A stretch of DNA of 64,000 nt from Halomonas stenophila (GCF_014192275.1 NZ_JACHXR010000001.1:1-64000); one strand, 5' to 3'. Shown: positions 34,218-45,169, numbered from the stretch's first letter. Notes: generated by a model from the sequence alone, not told the origin. Translations and numbers: made by a program.

Positions 34218-35486
34218 TCAGGCGCCCAGCGCGAGGAAGAAACCGGCCAGGGTGGCGGACATCAGGTTGGACAGGGTACCTGCCAGCACGGCCTTGATGC
34301 CAAACCGCGCGATCTCGTGACGGCGGGTGGGGGCGATGCTGCCCAGGCCACCGAGCAGGATGGCGATCGACGACAGGTTGGCGAAGCCGCACAGCGCGAA
34401 CGACAGGATCGCCGTGGTGTGGGCCGACATCACCTCGCCGGTGGCGGCGACCACCTGCTCGCCGTCGATATAGGGGGCCAGGTTGATATAGGCGACGAAC
34501 TCGTTGACCACCAGCTTCTGGCCGATGAAGGAGCCGGCGAGCGTCGCCTCTTCCCAGGGCACGCCGAGCAGGAAGGCCAGCGGCGAGAACAACCAGCCGA
34601 GGATCAGCTCCAGGCTCAGCGACTCCACCCCGAACCAGCCGCCGACGCCGCCGAGCATGCCGTTGATCAGGGCAATCAGGCCGATGAAGGCCAGCAGCAT
34701 GGCGCCGACGTTGGCGGCCAGGGCGAGCCCCGAGGAGGCGCCGGCGGCCGCGGCGTCCAGCACGTTGCTGGGATGGTGTTCCTCGGCATCGAGGCGTTCC
34801 TCCGCCTCGTCCATGTCGTCGTTCGGTGCCTCGGTCTCGGGCAGCAGCAGCTTGGCGAACAAGAGCCCGCCGGGGGCGGCCATGAAGGAGGCGGCCACCA
34901 GGTACTCCATGGGGATGCCCAGCGCCGCATAGCCGGCCAGCACCGAGCCGGCCACCGAGGCCAGGCCGCCGCACATCACCGCGAACAGCTGCGAGGGCGT
35001 CATGCGGGCGATGAAGGGGCGCACCACCAGCGGCGCCTCGGTCTGGCCGACGAAGATGTTGGCGGTGGCCGAGAGCGACTCGGTGCGCGAGGTACCCAGC
35101 GCCTTCTGCAGGGCGCCGCCGAGGATGCGGATCACCCACTGCATGATGCCGAGGTAGTAGAGCACGGCGGTCAGCGACGAGAAGAAGATGATCACCGGCA
35201 GCACCTTGATGGCGAACACGAAGCCGGTGGCCTCGACGTCGGCCAGGCCGCCGAACAGGAAGTCGATGCCGTCGTTGGCGTAGAGCACCACCTGGCTGAC
35301 CGCGTCGGACACGGTCTCGAGTACCGTCTGGCCCACGGGCACGTAGAGCACGAAGGCACCGAGGCCGGCCTGGATGGCGAAGGCGCCGCCCACGGTGCGC
35401 AGGCGGATCGCCCGGCGATTGGAGGAGAAGATCAGGGCGATGGCGATCAGCGTCGCCATCCCGACGAGACTCATGAGCAGGGTCAT
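34218..35486 (-). CDS. nupC: NupC-family concentrative nucleoside transporter
   Basis: This 422-residue CNT-family inner-membrane transporter contains the family signatures [52 protein letters not shown] and [20 protein letters not shown]. It drives nucleoside uptake by proton or sodium symport. The start follows AAGGATCTCACC. A longer acidic loop ([20 protein letters not shown]) interrupts the central region, as is common in this family. With Tsx upstream it gives a complete outer-to-inner membrane route. Confidence 0.95.
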   Translation of the reverse strand: MTLLMSLVGMATLIAIALIFSSNRRAIRLRTVGGAFAIQAGLGAFVLYVPVGQTVLETVSDAVSQVVLYANDGIDFLFGGLADVEATGFVFAIKVLPVIIFFSSLTAVLYYLGIMQWVIRILGGALQKALGTSRTESLSATANIFVGQTEAPLVVRPFIARMTPSQLFAVMCGGLASVAGSVLAGYAALGIPMEYLVAASFMAAPGGLLFAKLLLPETEAPNDDMDEAEERLDAEEHHPSNVLDAAAAGASSGLALAANVGAMLLAFIGLIALINGMLGGVGGWFGVESLSLELILGWLFSPLAFLLGVPWEEATLAGSFIGQKLVVNEFVAYINLAPYIDGEQVVAATGEVMSAHTTAILSFALCGFANLSSIAILLGGLGSIAPTRRHEIARFGIKAVLAGTLSNLMSATLAGFFLALGA

Positions 35487-35562
35487 GGTGAGATCCTTGT
35501 GGTTGGTGGCATGGGCCCGGTCACGGCCCCATGACCGGCGATGGCTCACGGGAAATGGTATG

Positions 35563-36378
35563 TCACAGGAAGTTGATCTTCAGGGTGTAGATCATCGCAT
35601 TCTGGTAGTCGTCGGCGGTACCCAGCTTGTTGTGCGAGTAGCGATACTGCACGCCGGTGGTGATGGCATCGGTCGGGTGCCACCACAGGGCCGCCGCGCC
35701 ATTGGTGCCGACGGGCCCGGCCTTGTCGCCGACGAAGTTCTGCTCGAGATAGGCGTCGTCGCGCTCGAAGGTCTGCTCGTGCCAGTTGGTGAGGCTGAAG
35801 GCCTGATCGAAGGCGGTGAAGTCGTAGCCGGCGACCCAGCCGGCCATGTAGCCATTCATGCCGGTATGGCCGCTGCTCTGCACCCGGGCCGCGCCGAGGA
35901 AGGGCTTGATCCACAGGCCATTGGCGAAGGTATGACGGTAACCGACCCCGAGGATCTGGTCCTGCTCGCGGACATCGAAGTCGTGGTCGCGGAAGTCGTA
36001 GACATGGACATAGACCGAGAAGGGGGAGTCGCCCAGATAGAAGTGCGAGGTCACCTTGGCGGCGGTGCGGAAGTTGTCCTTGCCGCCGCTCTGCTCATCG
36101 AAGCTGCCGTGGTTGGGGTTCTCGGCGTCGAAGAAACCGTAGACCTCGCCCCAGTCGAAGCCCACGCCGCCCTCGAGCTCGAGGTAGACGAAGTCGCCCT
36201 TGGCGGCGTTGCTCGCGGTGCGGCGTTCGGTGCCGTCGGACCAGTCGAGGTAGTTGATCGAGGCATTGGCGAACGACCAGCTCGGGGTCAGGCCGTCGGC
36301 CTGGGCGACGGGGGCGAGACCGGCCAGCAGCGATGCGCCGGCGATACTCAGGGGCAGGCGGCGTGCAGGGTAAGACAT
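35563..36378 (-). CDS. tsx: Tsx-like nucleoside-specific outer-membrane channel
   Basis: This 271-residue outer-membrane beta-barrel has a signal peptide ending at VAQADG (about residue 28), then [11 protein letters not shown] and alternating amphipathic strands to the C-terminal aromatic-type end YTLKINFL. Family segments [20 protein letters not shown] and [19 protein letters not shown] identify Tsx/OmpK-type channels. It admits nucleosides through the outer membrane. It lies between the transaldolase gene and nupC in the same orientation, with a 77-bp gap on each side that may hold internal promoters. Confidence 0.92.
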   Translation of the reverse strand: MSYPARRLPLSIAGASLLAGLAPVAQADGLTPSWSFANASINYLDWSDGTERRTASNAAKGDFVYLELEGGVGFDWGEVYGFFDAENPNHGSFDEQSGGKDNFRTAAKVTSHFYLGDSPFSVYVHVYDFRDHDFDVREQDQILGVGYRHTFANGLWIKPFLGAARVQSSGHTGMNGYMAGWVAGYDFTAFDQAFSLTNWHEQTFERDDAYLEQNFVGDKAGPVGTNGAAALWWHPTDAITTGVQYRYSHNKLGTADDYQNAMIYTLKINFL

Positions 36379-36455
36379 GGAATCCTCGTGTTGTCGTTGT
36401 ATTGGGTGCGGGTGCCCTTCCGGCCGGCCGGCCGGACGACCGGCCGGAAGGGGCG

Positions 36456-37523
36456 TCAGTCGACCAGGCGCAGCAGTTCGTCGTAGGACTGGTCGAAGGC
36501 CGCGAGGCCCTCGCGCTGGAGGCGCTCGCCGATGGCATCCAGGTCGATGCCCAGGGCGTCCAGCTCGGCCAGTTGCTCGCGGGCCTGGTCGAGGCCGCGG
36601 GGCAGCGTCTCGGCCGCCTCGCCGTGGTCGGCGAAGGCCGCCAGGGTGGCATCGGGCACGGTGTTGACGGTGTCGGGGCCGATCAGCTCTTCCACGTACA
36701 TGACGTCGGAATAGGCCGGGTTCTTGGTGCCGGTGCTGGCCCACAGGCAGCGCTGGGGCCGGGCCCCGGCCGCCCTCAGCGCGGCGAAGGCCTCGCCGCC
36801 GAAGACCTCCTGCCAGCGGGCATAGGCGGCCTTGGCCGAGGCCACGGCGATCCGGCCGCGCAGGTGGGCGGCGGCCTCCGGCAGCCGGGCGTCGATCAGG
36901 CTGTCCACCCGGCTGAGGAAGACGCTCGCCACCGCCCGCATGTGGTCGACCGGCTTTCCGGCGGCGTGACGAGCGGCCAGGCCCTCGCGGTAGGCGGCGA
37001 AGACGTCGTCCAGGTGGCGCGGCGAGAACATCAGGGTGACGTTGACGTTGAGGCCGGCGGCGATGGCGTCGCGGATGGCCGGCAGGCAGGCCCGGGTGGC
37101 CGGGATCTTGATCATGGCATTGGGCCGGTCGATGGCGGCCCACAGGCGCTCGGCGGCGGCCAGGGTGCCGGCCGCGTCCTGGGCCAGGCGCGGCGAGACC
37201 TCGAAGCTGACATGGCCCTGATCACCACCGGTGGCGTCATAGCGGGGCCGCAGCAGGTCGCAGGCCGCGCGGATGTCGGGCAGCACCAGGGCCTCGAAGC
37301 GACGCTCCGGGTCGGGTTCCCGGTCGCGCAGGCGTGCCAGGTCGTCGCGGTAGAGCGGATCCTCGGCGATGGCCTTGTGGAAGATCGCCGGGTTGGAGGT
37401 GACGCCGGCGATGGCGTCCTCCTTCAGCCAGCGCTCGAGGCGGCCGCTCTCGAGCAGCCGGCGCGACAGGTTGTCCAGCCAGACCTGCTGGCCGAACTCG
37501 GCGATGCGACTCAGACGACTCAT
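36456..37523 (-). CDS. tal: Transaldolase
   Basis: This 355-residue transaldolase belongs to the longer bacterial/cyanobacterial subtype. It starts [20 protein letters not shown], contains [13 protein letters not shown], and has the Schiff-base lysine in [14 protein letters not shown], then [20 protein letters not shown]. It transfers dihydroxyacetone units between sugar phosphates. The ATGA overlap with the tkt stop couples the two. Its presence inside a nucleoside cluster indicates a dedicated route from ribose-5-phosphate into glycolysis. Confidence 0.94.
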   Translation of the reverse strand: MSRLSRIAEFGQQVWLDNLSRRLLESGRLERWLKEDAIAGVTSNPAIFHKAIAEDPLYRDDLARLRDREPDPERRFEALVLPDIRAACDLLRPRYDATGGDQGHVSFEVSPRLAQDAAGTLAAAERLWAAIDRPNAMIKIPATRACLPAIRDAIAAGLNVNVTLMFSPRHLDDVFAAYREGLAARHAAGKPVDHMRAVASVFLSRVDSLIDARLPEAAAHLRGRIAVASAKAAYARWQEVFGGEAFAALRAAGARPQRCLWASTGTKNPAYSDVMYVEELIGPDTVNTVPDATLAAFADHGEAAETLPRGLDQAREQLAELDALGIDLDAIGERLQREGLAAFDQSYDELLRLVD

Positions 37524-39544
37524 GCGGAAACCTCCTGGGATGCGCGGGTGGGGGCCAGCCGCCGGCGGGCCCGTGCGGTGACGGCCTCGGCGGTGAGGCC
37601 GAAGTGGCGATACAGCGCGTCGGCCGGGCCCGATTCGCCGAAGCTGTCGAGCCCCACGACATCGCCGTCGAGCCCCACGTACTTGCGCCAGTAGTCGGTC
37701 ACCCCGGCCTCCACCGCCAGGCGCGGCACGCCGGGCGGCAGCACGGCGTCGCGGTAGTCGCGCTCCTGTCGGTCGAAGGTGAAGGTCGAGGGCAGCGACA
37801 CCACCCGGGCCTGGACGTCCTCGTCGGCGAGCCGGACCCGGGCCTCGACGGCCAGCTCGACCTCCGAGCCGGTGGCGATCAGCACGATATCCAGCGCTCC
37901 CGTCTCGCGGGCGAGCACATAGCCGCCGCGGCGGATCTCGGCCTGCTGCGTGGCGTCGCGCGGCTGGGCGGACAGCGCCTGGCGGCTGAGGATCAGGCTG
38001 GTGGGCGTGTCGGTGTGCTCGAGGGCGACCCGCCAGGCCACCTGGGTCTCCACGGCATCGCAGGGGCGCCAGACATCCATGTTGGGCATCAGGCGCAGGG
38101 TGGCGGTCTGCTCCACCGGCTGGTGGGTGGGGCCGTCCTCGCCGAGGCCGATGGAATCGTGGGTGAAGACGAAGATCGGGTTGATCTTCATCAGCGCGGC
38201 CATGCGCAGGGCGTTGCGGGCGTATTCGGAGAACATCAGGAAGGTGCCGCCGAAGGGCCGCAGGCCGCCGTGCAGGCACAGGCCGTTCATGACGGCGGCC
38301 ATGCCGAACTCGCGCACCCCGTAGTGCAGGTAGTTGCCCCCGCCGCGATGGCCGACTGGGCGAGCCTGGTCCCACAGCGTCAGATTGGAGCCGGCGAGAT
38401 CCGCCGAGCCGCCGATGAGCTCCGGCAGCCCCGCGGCGAAGGCCTGGATGGCCTGCTGGCTGGCCTGGCGGGTGGCGAGCCGATCCGCCCGCTTGGCCAC
38501 GGCCTCGAGATGGCGTTGGGCTTGGGCCGCGAAGTCTTCCGGCAGGGCGCCGGCGAGGCGGCGCTCGAACTCCGCAGCGGCCTGGGGATGGGCCTCGGCG
38601 TAGCGGGCGAACAGCGCCCGCCATGCGGCCTCGTCCCGGGCGCCGGCGTCCCGGGCGCTCCATGCCTCGGCCACGTCGTCGGGAATCATGAAGGGCCCGT
38701 GGGCCCAGCCCAGGGCCTCGCGGGCGGCCCGGATCTCGGCGTCGCCCAGCGGCGCGCCGTGACTGGCGTGGCTGCCCTGCTTGGTGGGCGCGCCTTTGCC
38801 GATCAGGGTCCGGCAGGCGATCAGGGTGGGGCGGTCGTCGGCCTTGGCCCGGGCGATGGCGGCATCCACGGCCGCCACGTCGTGACCGTCGACGGCCTCG
38901 ATCACCTGCCAGCCGTAGGCGGCGAAGCGCCCCGCGGTGTCGTCGGTGAACCAGCCCTCGACCTCGCCGTCGATGGAGATGCCGTTGTCGTCGTAGAGCA
39001 CGATCAGCTTGCCCAGCCCCAGGGTGCCGGCCAGGGAAGCGGCCTCGTGGCTGATGCCCTCCATCAGGCAGCCGTCGCCGACGAAGGCGTAGGTGTGGTG
39101 GTCGACGAGCGGGAAGCCGTCGCGGTTGAACGTCTCCGCCAGCAGCCGCTCGGCGAGCGCCAGGCCCACGGCGTTGGCCAGTCCCTGGCCCAGCGGGCCG
39201 GTGGTGGTCTCGACGCCGGGGGTGTAGCCGAGCTCGGGATGGCCCGGGGTACGGCTGTGCAGCTGCCGGAAGGCGGCCAGGTCGTCGCGCGAGAGGTCGT
39301 AGCCGGTCAGGTGCAGCAGGGCATAGAGCAGCATCGAGCCGTGGCCGTTGCTGAGCACGAAGCGGTCGCGGTTCGCCCAGTCGGGATTGGCCGGGTTGTG
39401 GCGCAGGTGGCGGTGCCACAGGGCGACGGCGATCTCGGCCATGCCCATGGGCATGCCGGGGTGGCCGGAGCCGGCCCGCTGCACGGCGTCCATGGCGAGG
39501 ACGCGCAGCGCGTTGGCGAGGGTGTCGGTATCGGGCGTTGTCAT
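37520..39544 (-). CDS. tkt: Transketolase
   Basis: This 674-residue thiamine-diphosphate enzyme has all three domains: the TPP motif [20 protein letters not shown], the pyrimidine domain with [19 protein letters not shown], and [17 protein letters not shown]. It interconverts pentose- and hexose-phosphates. The gene has an ATGA overlap with tal and lies 181 bp downstream of the nucleoside hydrolase gene, across a family-B repeat. A second, housekeeping transketolase elsewhere in the genome is expected. Confidence 0.96.
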   Translation of the reverse strand: MTTPDTDTLANALRVLAMDAVQRAGSGHPGMPMGMAEIAVALWHRHLRHNPANPDWANRDRFVLSNGHGSMLLYALLHLTGYDLSRDDLAAFRQLHSRTPGHPELGYTPGVETTTGPLGQGLANAVGLALAERLLAETFNRDGFPLVDHHTYAFVGDGCLMEGISHEAASLAGTLGLGKLIVLYDDNGISIDGEVEGWFTDDTAGRFAAYGWQVIEAVDGHDVAAVDAAIARAKADDRPTLIACRTLIGKGAPTKQGSHASHGAPLGDAEIRAAREALGWAHGPFMIPDDVAEAWSARDAGARDEAAWRALFARYAEAHPQAAAEFERRLAGALPEDFAAQAQRHLEAVAKRADRLATRQASQQAIQAFAAGLPELIGGSADLAGSNLTLWDQARPVGHRGGGNYLHYGVREFGMAAVMNGLCLHGGLRPFGGTFLMFSEYARNALRMAALMKINPIFVFTHDSIGLGEDGPTHQPVEQTATLRLMPNMDVWRPCDAVETQVAWRVALEHTDTPTSLILSRQALSAQPRDATQQAEIRRGGYVLARETGALDIVLIATGSEVELAVEARVRLADEDVQARVVSLPSTFTFDRQERDYRDAVLPPGVPRLAVEAGVTDYWRKYVGLDGDVVGLDSFGESGPADALYRHFGLTAEAVTARARRRLAPTRASQEVSA

Positions 39545-39641
39545 TATCGGTGTCCAGCTAGTGAAGGATCAGCGGTTGATCGTGGGCTGAGAAAGTGGGC
39601 CTTTCCTGGCGACAAGCCCCGAGGTATCGGACCATCGCGGG

Positions 39642-39694
39642 GGCGCTGTGAACCCATCCCTGGCGTAGGCCCCTCGCTTCGACTTGTCCCCGGC
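39642..39694. repeat. Intergenic repeat, family B, short copy
   Basis: This copy has the same ends as 29466-29623 (GGCGCTGTGAACCCATCCCT, GGCGTAGG, TTGTCCCCGGCGG), joined without the central ~105 bases. It sits between the nucleoside hydrolase stop and the tkt start, inside the regulon. Confidence 0.72.
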
Positions 39695-39725
39695 GGCCCC
39701 GCCACAGAGTGTTTGGCGAAAGCGC

Positions 39726-40715
39726 TCACCCCCCCTGTGGCTTCTCGGGGGCGATGAAGGTGTCCATGAACAGCGTCATCAGGCGCGGGCCGTCCACGTC
39801 CACGCAGACCCGCTGCGACGGGTAGTCGTCCCACGCGGTGGGCGGGTAGTCCCGGTCGTCGGGGCGCTGGATGGTCTGGCCCCTGGCCAGGCCGTCGCGC
39901 ACCGCCCGGACCGGGCCACGGCGTATCGTGAAGAGGCTCGGGTCGAGCACGTAGGCGGCGGCGCTGGAGTCGTGGACATAGCAGCCGTCGATGGCCTCGC
40001 GCTCGGAGTAGAAGTCCACGTAGTGGCGCGAGATTCGCCACATGAAGTCGCCGTCCTCGCCGCCCAGCTCGCGCAGTCGCGCGAAGTCGGCATTGCGCAT
40101 CAGCACCCGGTGGGTGACGTCCAGGCCGACCACCGTGACCGGCCAGTCGGCGGTGAAGACGAGGTCGGCGGCGTGGGGATCGCCGTGGATATTGGCCTCG
40201 GCCACCGGGGTGATGTTGCCGCCCTGGCCATCGACGCCGAAGGCGCCGCCCATCACCACGACCTCCTTGACCAGGCCGGCGATCGCCGGAGCCTCCTTGA
40301 GCGCCAGGGCCAGGTTGGTCAGCGGACCGACGGCGATCAGCGTCACCTCGCCGGGGTGGCGGCGCACCGTGTCGATGATCAGTTGGTAGGCGGGGCGCGG
40401 GTCCAGTGGAAGGGTCGGTTCGAAGGAGAGGCCGGCGTTGCCCAGGCCGTCGTCGCCGTGGACGAAGGTGGGCGGCGCCGACTTGGGCATCGCCAGGGGC
40501 TCCGCCGCCCCCCGGGCGACGGGGACCTCGAGGCCGAAGCGCTCGGCCAGGTAGCGGGCGTTGCGGGTGGTGGTGTCGGTGCGGGCGTTGCCGTGCACCG
40601 TGGTGATGCCCTGCAGGTCGAGGCCCGGGTGGCGATGCAGGAACAGCAGCGCCATGGCGTCGTCGATGCCGGGGTCGGTGTCGAAGAGCACCCTGGTGGG
40701 GGCGTGGATGGCCAT
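39726..40715 (-). CDS. Nucleoside hydrolase (IunH/Rih family)
   Basis: This 329-residue hydrolase has the calcium-binding N-terminal motif FDTDPGIDDAMALLF, the GPLTNLALAL segment, MGGAFGVDGQGGNITPVAEA and the C-terminal DSSAAAYVLDP that completes the metal and ribose site. It hydrolyses ribonucleosides to base and free ribose, which the adjacent ribokinase phosphorylates. The purine or pyrimidine preference is not readable. The start follows AGGAGAACGACG, 20 bp after rbsK. Confidence 0.93.
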   Translation of the reverse strand: MAIHAPTRVLFDTDPGIDDAMALLFLHRHPGLDLQGITTVHGNARTDTTTRNARYLAERFGLEVPVARGAAEPLAMPKSAPPTFVHGDDGLGNAGLSFEPTLPLDPRPAYQLIIDTVRRHPGEVTLIAVGPLTNLALALKEAPAIAGLVKEVVVMGGAFGVDGQGGNITPVAEANIHGDPHAADLVFTADWPVTVVGLDVTHRVLMRNADFARLRELGGEDGDFMWRISRHYVDFYSEREAIDGCYVHDSSAAAYVLDPSLFTIRRGPVRAVRDGLARGQTIQRPDDRDYPPTAWDDYPSQRVCVDVDGPRLMTLFMDTFIAPEKPQGG

Positions 40716-40735
40716 CGTCGTTCTCCTGTGGGAGG

Positions 40736-41698
40736 TCAGTGGTCGGCGAATTCGTCGCGGCGGGGAATCGACGCCTGAGCGCCGGCGCGGGTCACGGCGA
40801 GGGCGGCGGCGGCCTGGCCGTCGCGGATTGCCGTCGCCACGGTCTCGTCGCGCAGCAGCGCCGCGGCGAAGCCGCCGACGAAGGTGTCGCCGGCCGCGGT
40901 GGTGTCGACGGCCGCTACCCGTGGGGCGGGATGATGGTGCAGGCCGTCGTCGTCGGCCGCGACCACGCCCTGGGCGCCCAGGGTGACGAGGATCTGGCGG
41001 CAGCCCGACTGGCGCAGGCGCTGGATCGCCTGGGCCGCCTCGTCGGGATGGCCGACGGGGTGGCCGGAGAGGACGGCGGCCTCGCTCTCGTTGACCACCA
41101 GCCAGTCGACCAGCGCCAGGACGTCCTGCGGCAGCGTCATGGCCGGGGCGGCGTTGAGCAGGGTGGTGCAGCCACGCGCGCGGGCCCGGCCGAGGGCGTA
41201 GCGTACGGTCTCCAGGGGCACCTCGAGCTGGCAGACCAGCAACTTGGCTCGACCCAGGAGGGCGTCCCAGCGCCCCACATCCGCCGGGGCCAGCTCGGCA
41301 TTGCTGCCGGGGATGACCACGATGCGGTTCTGGCTCGCATCGTCGACCTGGATCATGGCCACGCCGGTTTCGGCGGTGGGGCTCACCCTCACGCCCTGGC
41401 GCTGGATGCCTTCCTGGTCGAGGCCAGCGAGCAGGGCATGGCCATGGGCGTCGTCGCCGACGCAACCGATCATCGCCGTCGAGGCGCCCAGTCGAGCGAG
41501 CGCTACGGCCTGGTTGGCACCCTTGCCGCCGGCAGTCGTGGCCAGGCCATGGCCGGTCAGCGTCTCGCCTGGCTGCGGATGGCGCGGCGTGCGCACCACC
41601 AGGTCCATGTTCAGGCTGCCGACGACGACGACCTCGGCAGTCAGGTGGTTGTGGAGGGCTCCGTTGGGAGGTGTCGCGTCCGGGTGACGGGATTCCAT
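40736..41698 (-). CDS. rbsK: Ribokinase
   Basis: This 320-residue PfkB-family kinase has the ribose-binding VVGSLNMDLVVRTPRHPQPG, the TTAGGKGANQAVALARLG motif, and the anion hole and catalytic base in VDTTAAGDTFVGGFAAALL. An N-terminal extension of about 20 residues (MESRHPDATPPNGALHNHL) precedes the conserved core, so the start could be shorter. It converts ribose from the adjacent nucleoside hydrolase to ribose-5-phosphate. It is the first gene of the minus-strand regulon, directly behind the palindromic operator. Confidence 0.93.
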   Translation of the reverse strand: MESRHPDATPPNGALHNHLTAEVVVVGSLNMDLVVRTPRHPQPGETLTGHGLATTAGGKGANQAVALARLGASTAMIGCVGDDAHGHALLAGLDQEGIQRQGVRVSPTAETGVAMIQVDDASQNRIVVIPGSNAELAPADVGRWDALLGRAKLLVCQLEVPLETVRYALGRARARGCTTLLNAAPAMTLPQDVLALVDWLVVNESEAAVLSGHPVGHPDEAAQAIQRLRQSGCRQILVTLGAQGVVAADDDGLHHHPAPRVAAVDTTAAGDTFVGGFAAALLRDETVATAIRDGQAAAALAVTRAGAQASIPRRDEFADH

Positions 41699-41745
41699 GG
41701 AGGGATTCCTCTAGGGCATGTGATTGTTTTCTCGCCACACTAGGT

Positions 41746-41784
41746 TAAGAAAAACGTTTGCGCAATCGTTTTTCTGATACCCTT
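41746..41784 (-). promoter_or_regulatory. rbsK promoter with LacI-type palindromic operator
   Basis: On the minus strand, TTGCGC (41769-41774) and TAGTGT (41746-41751) are separated by 17 bases, a plausible sigma-70 promoter 48 bp before rbsK. A perfect inverted repeat, AGAAAAACG at 41757-41765 and CGTTTTTCT at 41776-41784, overlaps the -35 region. Read on the minus strand, GCGCAAACGTTTTTCT resembles PurR/RbsR-type boxes. The divergent LacI regulator is the probable ligand-responsive repressor. Confidence 0.75.
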
Positions 41785-41981
41785 CAGGATATCAGCCTTT
41801 CGTCGAATGAGGTGGAGGGATCGAAGGCGCCAAGGGGTATGGTGTGGGATCGCCCCTCCTGATGAGCGGCGATGTCATTCTCAAATCAATGGGTTATGCT
41901 TGTTTTCGGCAGGTGAGGGAGAGGCAAGGCGATGACTGGTACTCAGGGGGCCTGCGAGAAGGCCCGGGACGGGGAAGCCCG

Positions 41982-42986
41982 ATGGTGACGATTACCGATG
42001 TGGCCAGGGCGGCGGGGGTGTCCGTCTCGACGGTGTCCCATGTGCTCAACGGCACCCGCTTCGTCAAGGCGGAGACCCGCGAACGGGTCATGTCGGCGAT
42101 CGAGCGGCTCGATTACACCCCCAGCACCTCGGCGCAGTCGCTGAAGAAGAACGTGACCCATACCATCGGAATGATCGTCACCAGTTCCACCAACCCCTAC
42201 TTCGCGGAAGTCGTCTCCGGGGTGGAGGCGTCCCTCTATGCGTCGGGCTTCAACCTGATGCTCTGCAACTCGGGGCGTGATATCGACAAGCAGCGCAGCT
42301 ATATCCGCACCCTCAAGGGCAAGCGCATCGATGGCCTGCTGGTGCTGGAGTCGATGATCTCCGAGGAGTTTCTGGACCTGCTGGCGTCCTGTCCCTTCCC
42401 GGTGGTGCTGATGGACAATGAGGCCCCGGCGCTGGCCAGTGTCGTCGATGATTCCGAGCATGGCGGCTACCTGGCGACTGCTCAATTGATCGCTCAGGGG
42501 CACCGGGCGATCGGTTGCATCACCGGGCCTGCCGACCACCACCAGTCGCGGCAGCGCTACCGCGGGTTCCAACGCGCCCTCGCGGAGGCCGGGATCGAGC
42601 TCAACCCTGACTGGGTGTATGCCGGCAGCATGGAGGCCGATGGCGGAGAGGCGGCCATTCAGGCGCTGTGCCGAGCTCGGCGGCGGCCCACGGCGCTGTT
42701 TGCCTTCAATGATCTCTCGGCCCTGGGGGCGATGGGAGAGGCGAGGCGGCAGGGACTGCGCGTCCCCGAGGACCTCTCGATCATCGGTTACGACGACATC
42801 GAGATCGCGCGTCTCTTCTCTCCTTCGCTGACGACCGTGCGCCAGCAGGCCGGGGTACTCTGCCGGGAAGCCAGTCGCCTGCTGACGACGGCCATTGCCG
42901 ACAAGAAGGCGAGCGTCGAGCACCTCGAGGTTGCACCGGAGCTGGTGGTGCGCGATTCCGTGCGGACGCTGTCGGCGAACCGGTAG
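41982..42986 (+). CDS. LacI-family transcriptional regulator of the nucleoside/ribose regulon
   Basis: This 334-residue regulator has an N-terminal HTH (TITDVARAAGVSVSTVSHVL) and hinge (TPSTSAQSLKKN), then a type-I periplasmic-binding fold with IGMIVTSSTNPYFAEVVSGV and IIGYDDIEIARLFSPSLTTV. It resembles RbsR/PurR/CytR-type proteins. The ATG at 41982 after ACGGGGAAGCCC gives the standard N-terminus; the upstream in-frame extension is unsupported. It is divergent from rbsK with a palindromic operator in between, which also suits autoregulation. Confidence 0.9.
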   Translation: MVTITDVARAAGVSVSTVSHVLNGTRFVKAETRERVMSAIERLDYTPSTSAQSLKKNVTHTIGMIVTSSTNPYFAEVVSGVEASLYASGFNLMLCNSGRDIDKQRSYIRTLKGKRIDGLLVLESMISEEFLDLLASCPFPVVLMDNEAPALASVVDDSEHGGYLATAQLIAQGHRAIGCITGPADHHQSRQRYRGFQRALAEAGIELNPDWVYAGSMEADGGEAAIQALCRARRRPTALFAFNDLSALGAMGEARRQGLRVPEDLSIIGYDDIEIARLFSPSLTTVRQQAGVLCREASRLLTTAIADKKASVEHLEVAPELVVRDSVRTLSANR

Positions 42987-43176
42987 CCAGCTTCTTCGCC
43001 GTCGCCGGGTGCGCGTCCGCCGGCCCCTCATCCCGGGCATGCCGGCGAGCCCGAGGGCCCACAATTCTGTCGCGGGTCAAGGTCCTGACCGGCGAGGCTT
43101 GCTATGTTGATAAGAGCACGGCCGGGGACGGCCGCCGCTACCGCCCAACGCCTACCCATGCTCTGGAGGCCTCACC

Positions 43177-43869
43177 ATGCATGCCGCCGACGTCATGACG
43201 CCCCATGTGATCACCGTGTCCCCCGACAGTGAAGTCCGCGAGATCGCCAGCCTGCTGCTGGAGCATGGCATCAGTGCCGTCCCGGTGGTCGACAAGGACG
43301 ACCAGGTGCTCGGCATCGTCAGCGAGGGGGACCTGATTCGCCGCTTCGAGAGCGAGGAAGCGGAAAAGGCCCATGGTTCCTGGTGGCTGCGGCTATTCTC
43401 CATGGCGGACAAGGACGCCGAGTATGTGCGCACTCACGGGCGTCTGGCCAGCGAGATCATGACCCCGTCGCCGGTCACCGTGGAGGAAGACGAGCCGCTG
43501 CATCGCATCGCGGCGTTGCTGGAGAAGCGCGGCATCAAGCGGGTGCCGGTGGTCCGTGACGGCCGCCTGGTGGGCATCGTCAGCCGTGCCAACCTGCTGC
43601 GTGGCTTCTCGGTCGCTTCGCCGGGCGACGCGCCGCTGGCCGATGACCGGGCGATTCGCGAGGCCATCCTCAAGGAAATCGATGCCCATACCGGGGTGAT
43701 CGTCGATCGCCTCAATATCATCGTCTCCGGCGGCAACGTCCAGCTATGGGGGCTGGTGGAAAGCAAGGAGCAGCGCTGGGCGGTCCAGGTGGCCGCCGAG
43801 AACACCCAGGGCGTGAAAGCCGTGGAGAACAACCTGGGCTTCATGCCCAAGGGCATGGGCTCCTTCTAG
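43177..43869 (+). CDS. CBS-pair and BON domain protein
   Basis: This 230-residue protein has two CBS motifs (about residues 1-62, MHAADVMTPHVITVSPDSEV...VSEGDLIRR, and about 92-148, ASEIMTPSPVTVEEDEPLHR...VSRANLLRG) followed by a BON domain (about 157-225, GVIVDRLNIIVSGGNVQLWG). CBS pairs bind adenosyl ligands and BON domains associate with membranes or phospholipids, so it may be an energy- or stress-sensing protein. It is cytosolic judging by the absence of a signal peptide. The start follows GGAGGCCTCACC. Confidence 0.9.
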   Translation: MHAADVMTPHVITVSPDSEVREIASLLLEHGISAVPVVDKDDQVLGIVSEGDLIRRFESEEAEKAHGSWWLRLFSMADKDAEYVRTHGRLASEIMTPSPVTVEEDEPLHRIAALLEKRGIKRVPVVRDGRLVGIVSRANLLRGFSVASPGDAPLADDRAIREAILKEIDAHTGVIVDRLNIIVSGGNVQLWGLVESKEQRWAVQVAAENTQGVKAVENNLGFMPKGMGSF

Positions 43870-44112
43870 GCCCGGCGTCATCCGCCCATCGGACCGATCA
43901 CCACCGCCGCCAGAGGGTGGTGCGACACCCTGCGTCAAATCGTCCCTTCCGTTTCGCCTTCACTGTTTGCACAATTCCGGCCTCGCGGCCACCGTGCGCT
44001 CGTGACACCGTTCGACGTGTCCCGATCCTGAGGCCGTGAGTCAGCCCCGGAGTCCTCTCCACGACGGTCGCATGATCCCGGCAGGGTGAGCTCGACCTGC
44101 GCCGGAGAGGTC

Positions 44113-44140
44113 TTGGGCATGCATATAGCTTGCTTAAAAT
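44113..44140 (+). promoter_or_regulatory. Candidate cyo operon promoter
   Basis: TTGGGC at 44113-44118 and TAAAAT at 44135-44140 are 16 bases apart, 45 bp before cyoA. The stretch around it is markedly AT-rich for this genome. The rest of 43870-44112 contains no gene or strong palindrome that I can support. Confidence 0.55.
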
Positions 44141-44185
44141 GAATAGGCTATGCGCCTGTCACCAAGCCCCTGACGAGGTCGAAAC

Positions 44186-45166
44186 ATGAGTCGAACCCCC
44201 TCCCTGCGCAAGCTCGGCGCCCTGCTGCTGGCGGCGCTGCCCTTGCTACTGGCGGGCTGCAGCTCGGCGTTGCTGGATCCCAAGGGACAGATCGGGGAAG
44301 AGCAGCGCACCCTGATCCTGACCGCCTTTGGTCTGATGCAGATCGTCGTCGTCCCGGTCATCGTGATGACCCTGCTGTTCGCCTGGCGCTACCGTCGCAG
44401 CAACCGTGACGCTACCTACCAGCCCGACTGGGCCCACTCCAACAAGATCGAAGCCGTGGTCTGGCTGATTCCCTGCGTGATCATCGCCTTCCTGGCGCTG
44501 CTGACCTGGTACACCTCCCATAGCCTCGACCCGCACAAGCCCATCGCCGCCGACGACGGCCAGGAGCCGATGGAGATCCAGGCGGTCTCGCTGGATTGGA
44601 AGTGGCTGTTCATCTACCCGGAGCAGGGCATCGCCACGGTCAACGAGCTGGCCTTCCCCGAGGACACGCCGGTGCGCTTCCGTGTCACCTCAGGCTCGGT
44701 GATGAATGCCTTCTTCATCCCCCGCCTGGGCAGCCAGATCTACGCCATGGCCGGCATGGACAACGACGTCCACCTGATCGCCGACGAGCAGGGCATCTAT
44801 CCGGGCCGTTCCACCAACTACAGCGGTGCCGGTTTCTCGGGAATGACCTTCGACGCCCACGTGGGCTCCGAGGAGGACTTCGACGCCTGGGTCGCCGAGG
44901 TGCGTGAGTCGTCCCGGTCGCTGAGCTTCCCCGAGGAGTACTACGCGCTCGCCTCGCCCAGCGAGAACGACGAGATCCAGTACTTCTCCGAGGTATCCCC
45001 GGCTCTCTACGAGAGCATCCTCAAGAGCTTTCATGCCGGTGGCGAGCACGCCGAGCACATGGCGGCCTACGCCGACGAGCGCCAGGGCGCCCACGGTCAT
45101 GGCGGTGGCCACGGCGAACCGGCCGAGTCTCACGGTGCGTCCCCGAGCACGAAGGGAGCGGAGTAA
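44186..45166 (+). CDS. cyoA: Cytochrome o ubiquinol oxidase subunit II
   Basis: This 326-residue lipoprotein has the lipobox LLLAGCSSA (lipidated C25), two transmembrane helices (about 45-70 and 88-108) and a periplasmic cupredoxin-like domain with [20 protein letters not shown]. The CuA-ligand cysteines of cytochrome-c oxidases are absent, as expected for a quinol oxidase. The C-terminus carries a histidine/glycine-rich tail ([17 protein letters not shown]). It is the first gene of cyoABCDE, with cyoB three bases after its stop. Confidence 0.95.
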   Translation: MSRTPSLRKLGALLLAALPLLLAGCSSALLDPKGQIGEEQRTLILTAFGLMQIVVVPVIVMTLLFAWRYRRSNRDATYQPDWAHSNKIEAVVWLIPCVIIAFLALLTWYTSHSLDPHKPIAADDGQEPMEIQAVSLDWKWLFIYPEQGIATVNELAFPEDTPVRFRVTSGSVMNAFFIPRLGSQIYAMAGMDNDVHLIADEQGIYPGRSTNYSGAGFSGMTFDAHVGSEEDFDAWVAEVRESSRSLSFPEEYYALASPSENDEIQYFSEVSPALYESILKSFHAGGEHAEHMAAYADERQGAHGHGGGHGEPAESHGASPSTKGAE

Positions 45167-45169
45167 ATC

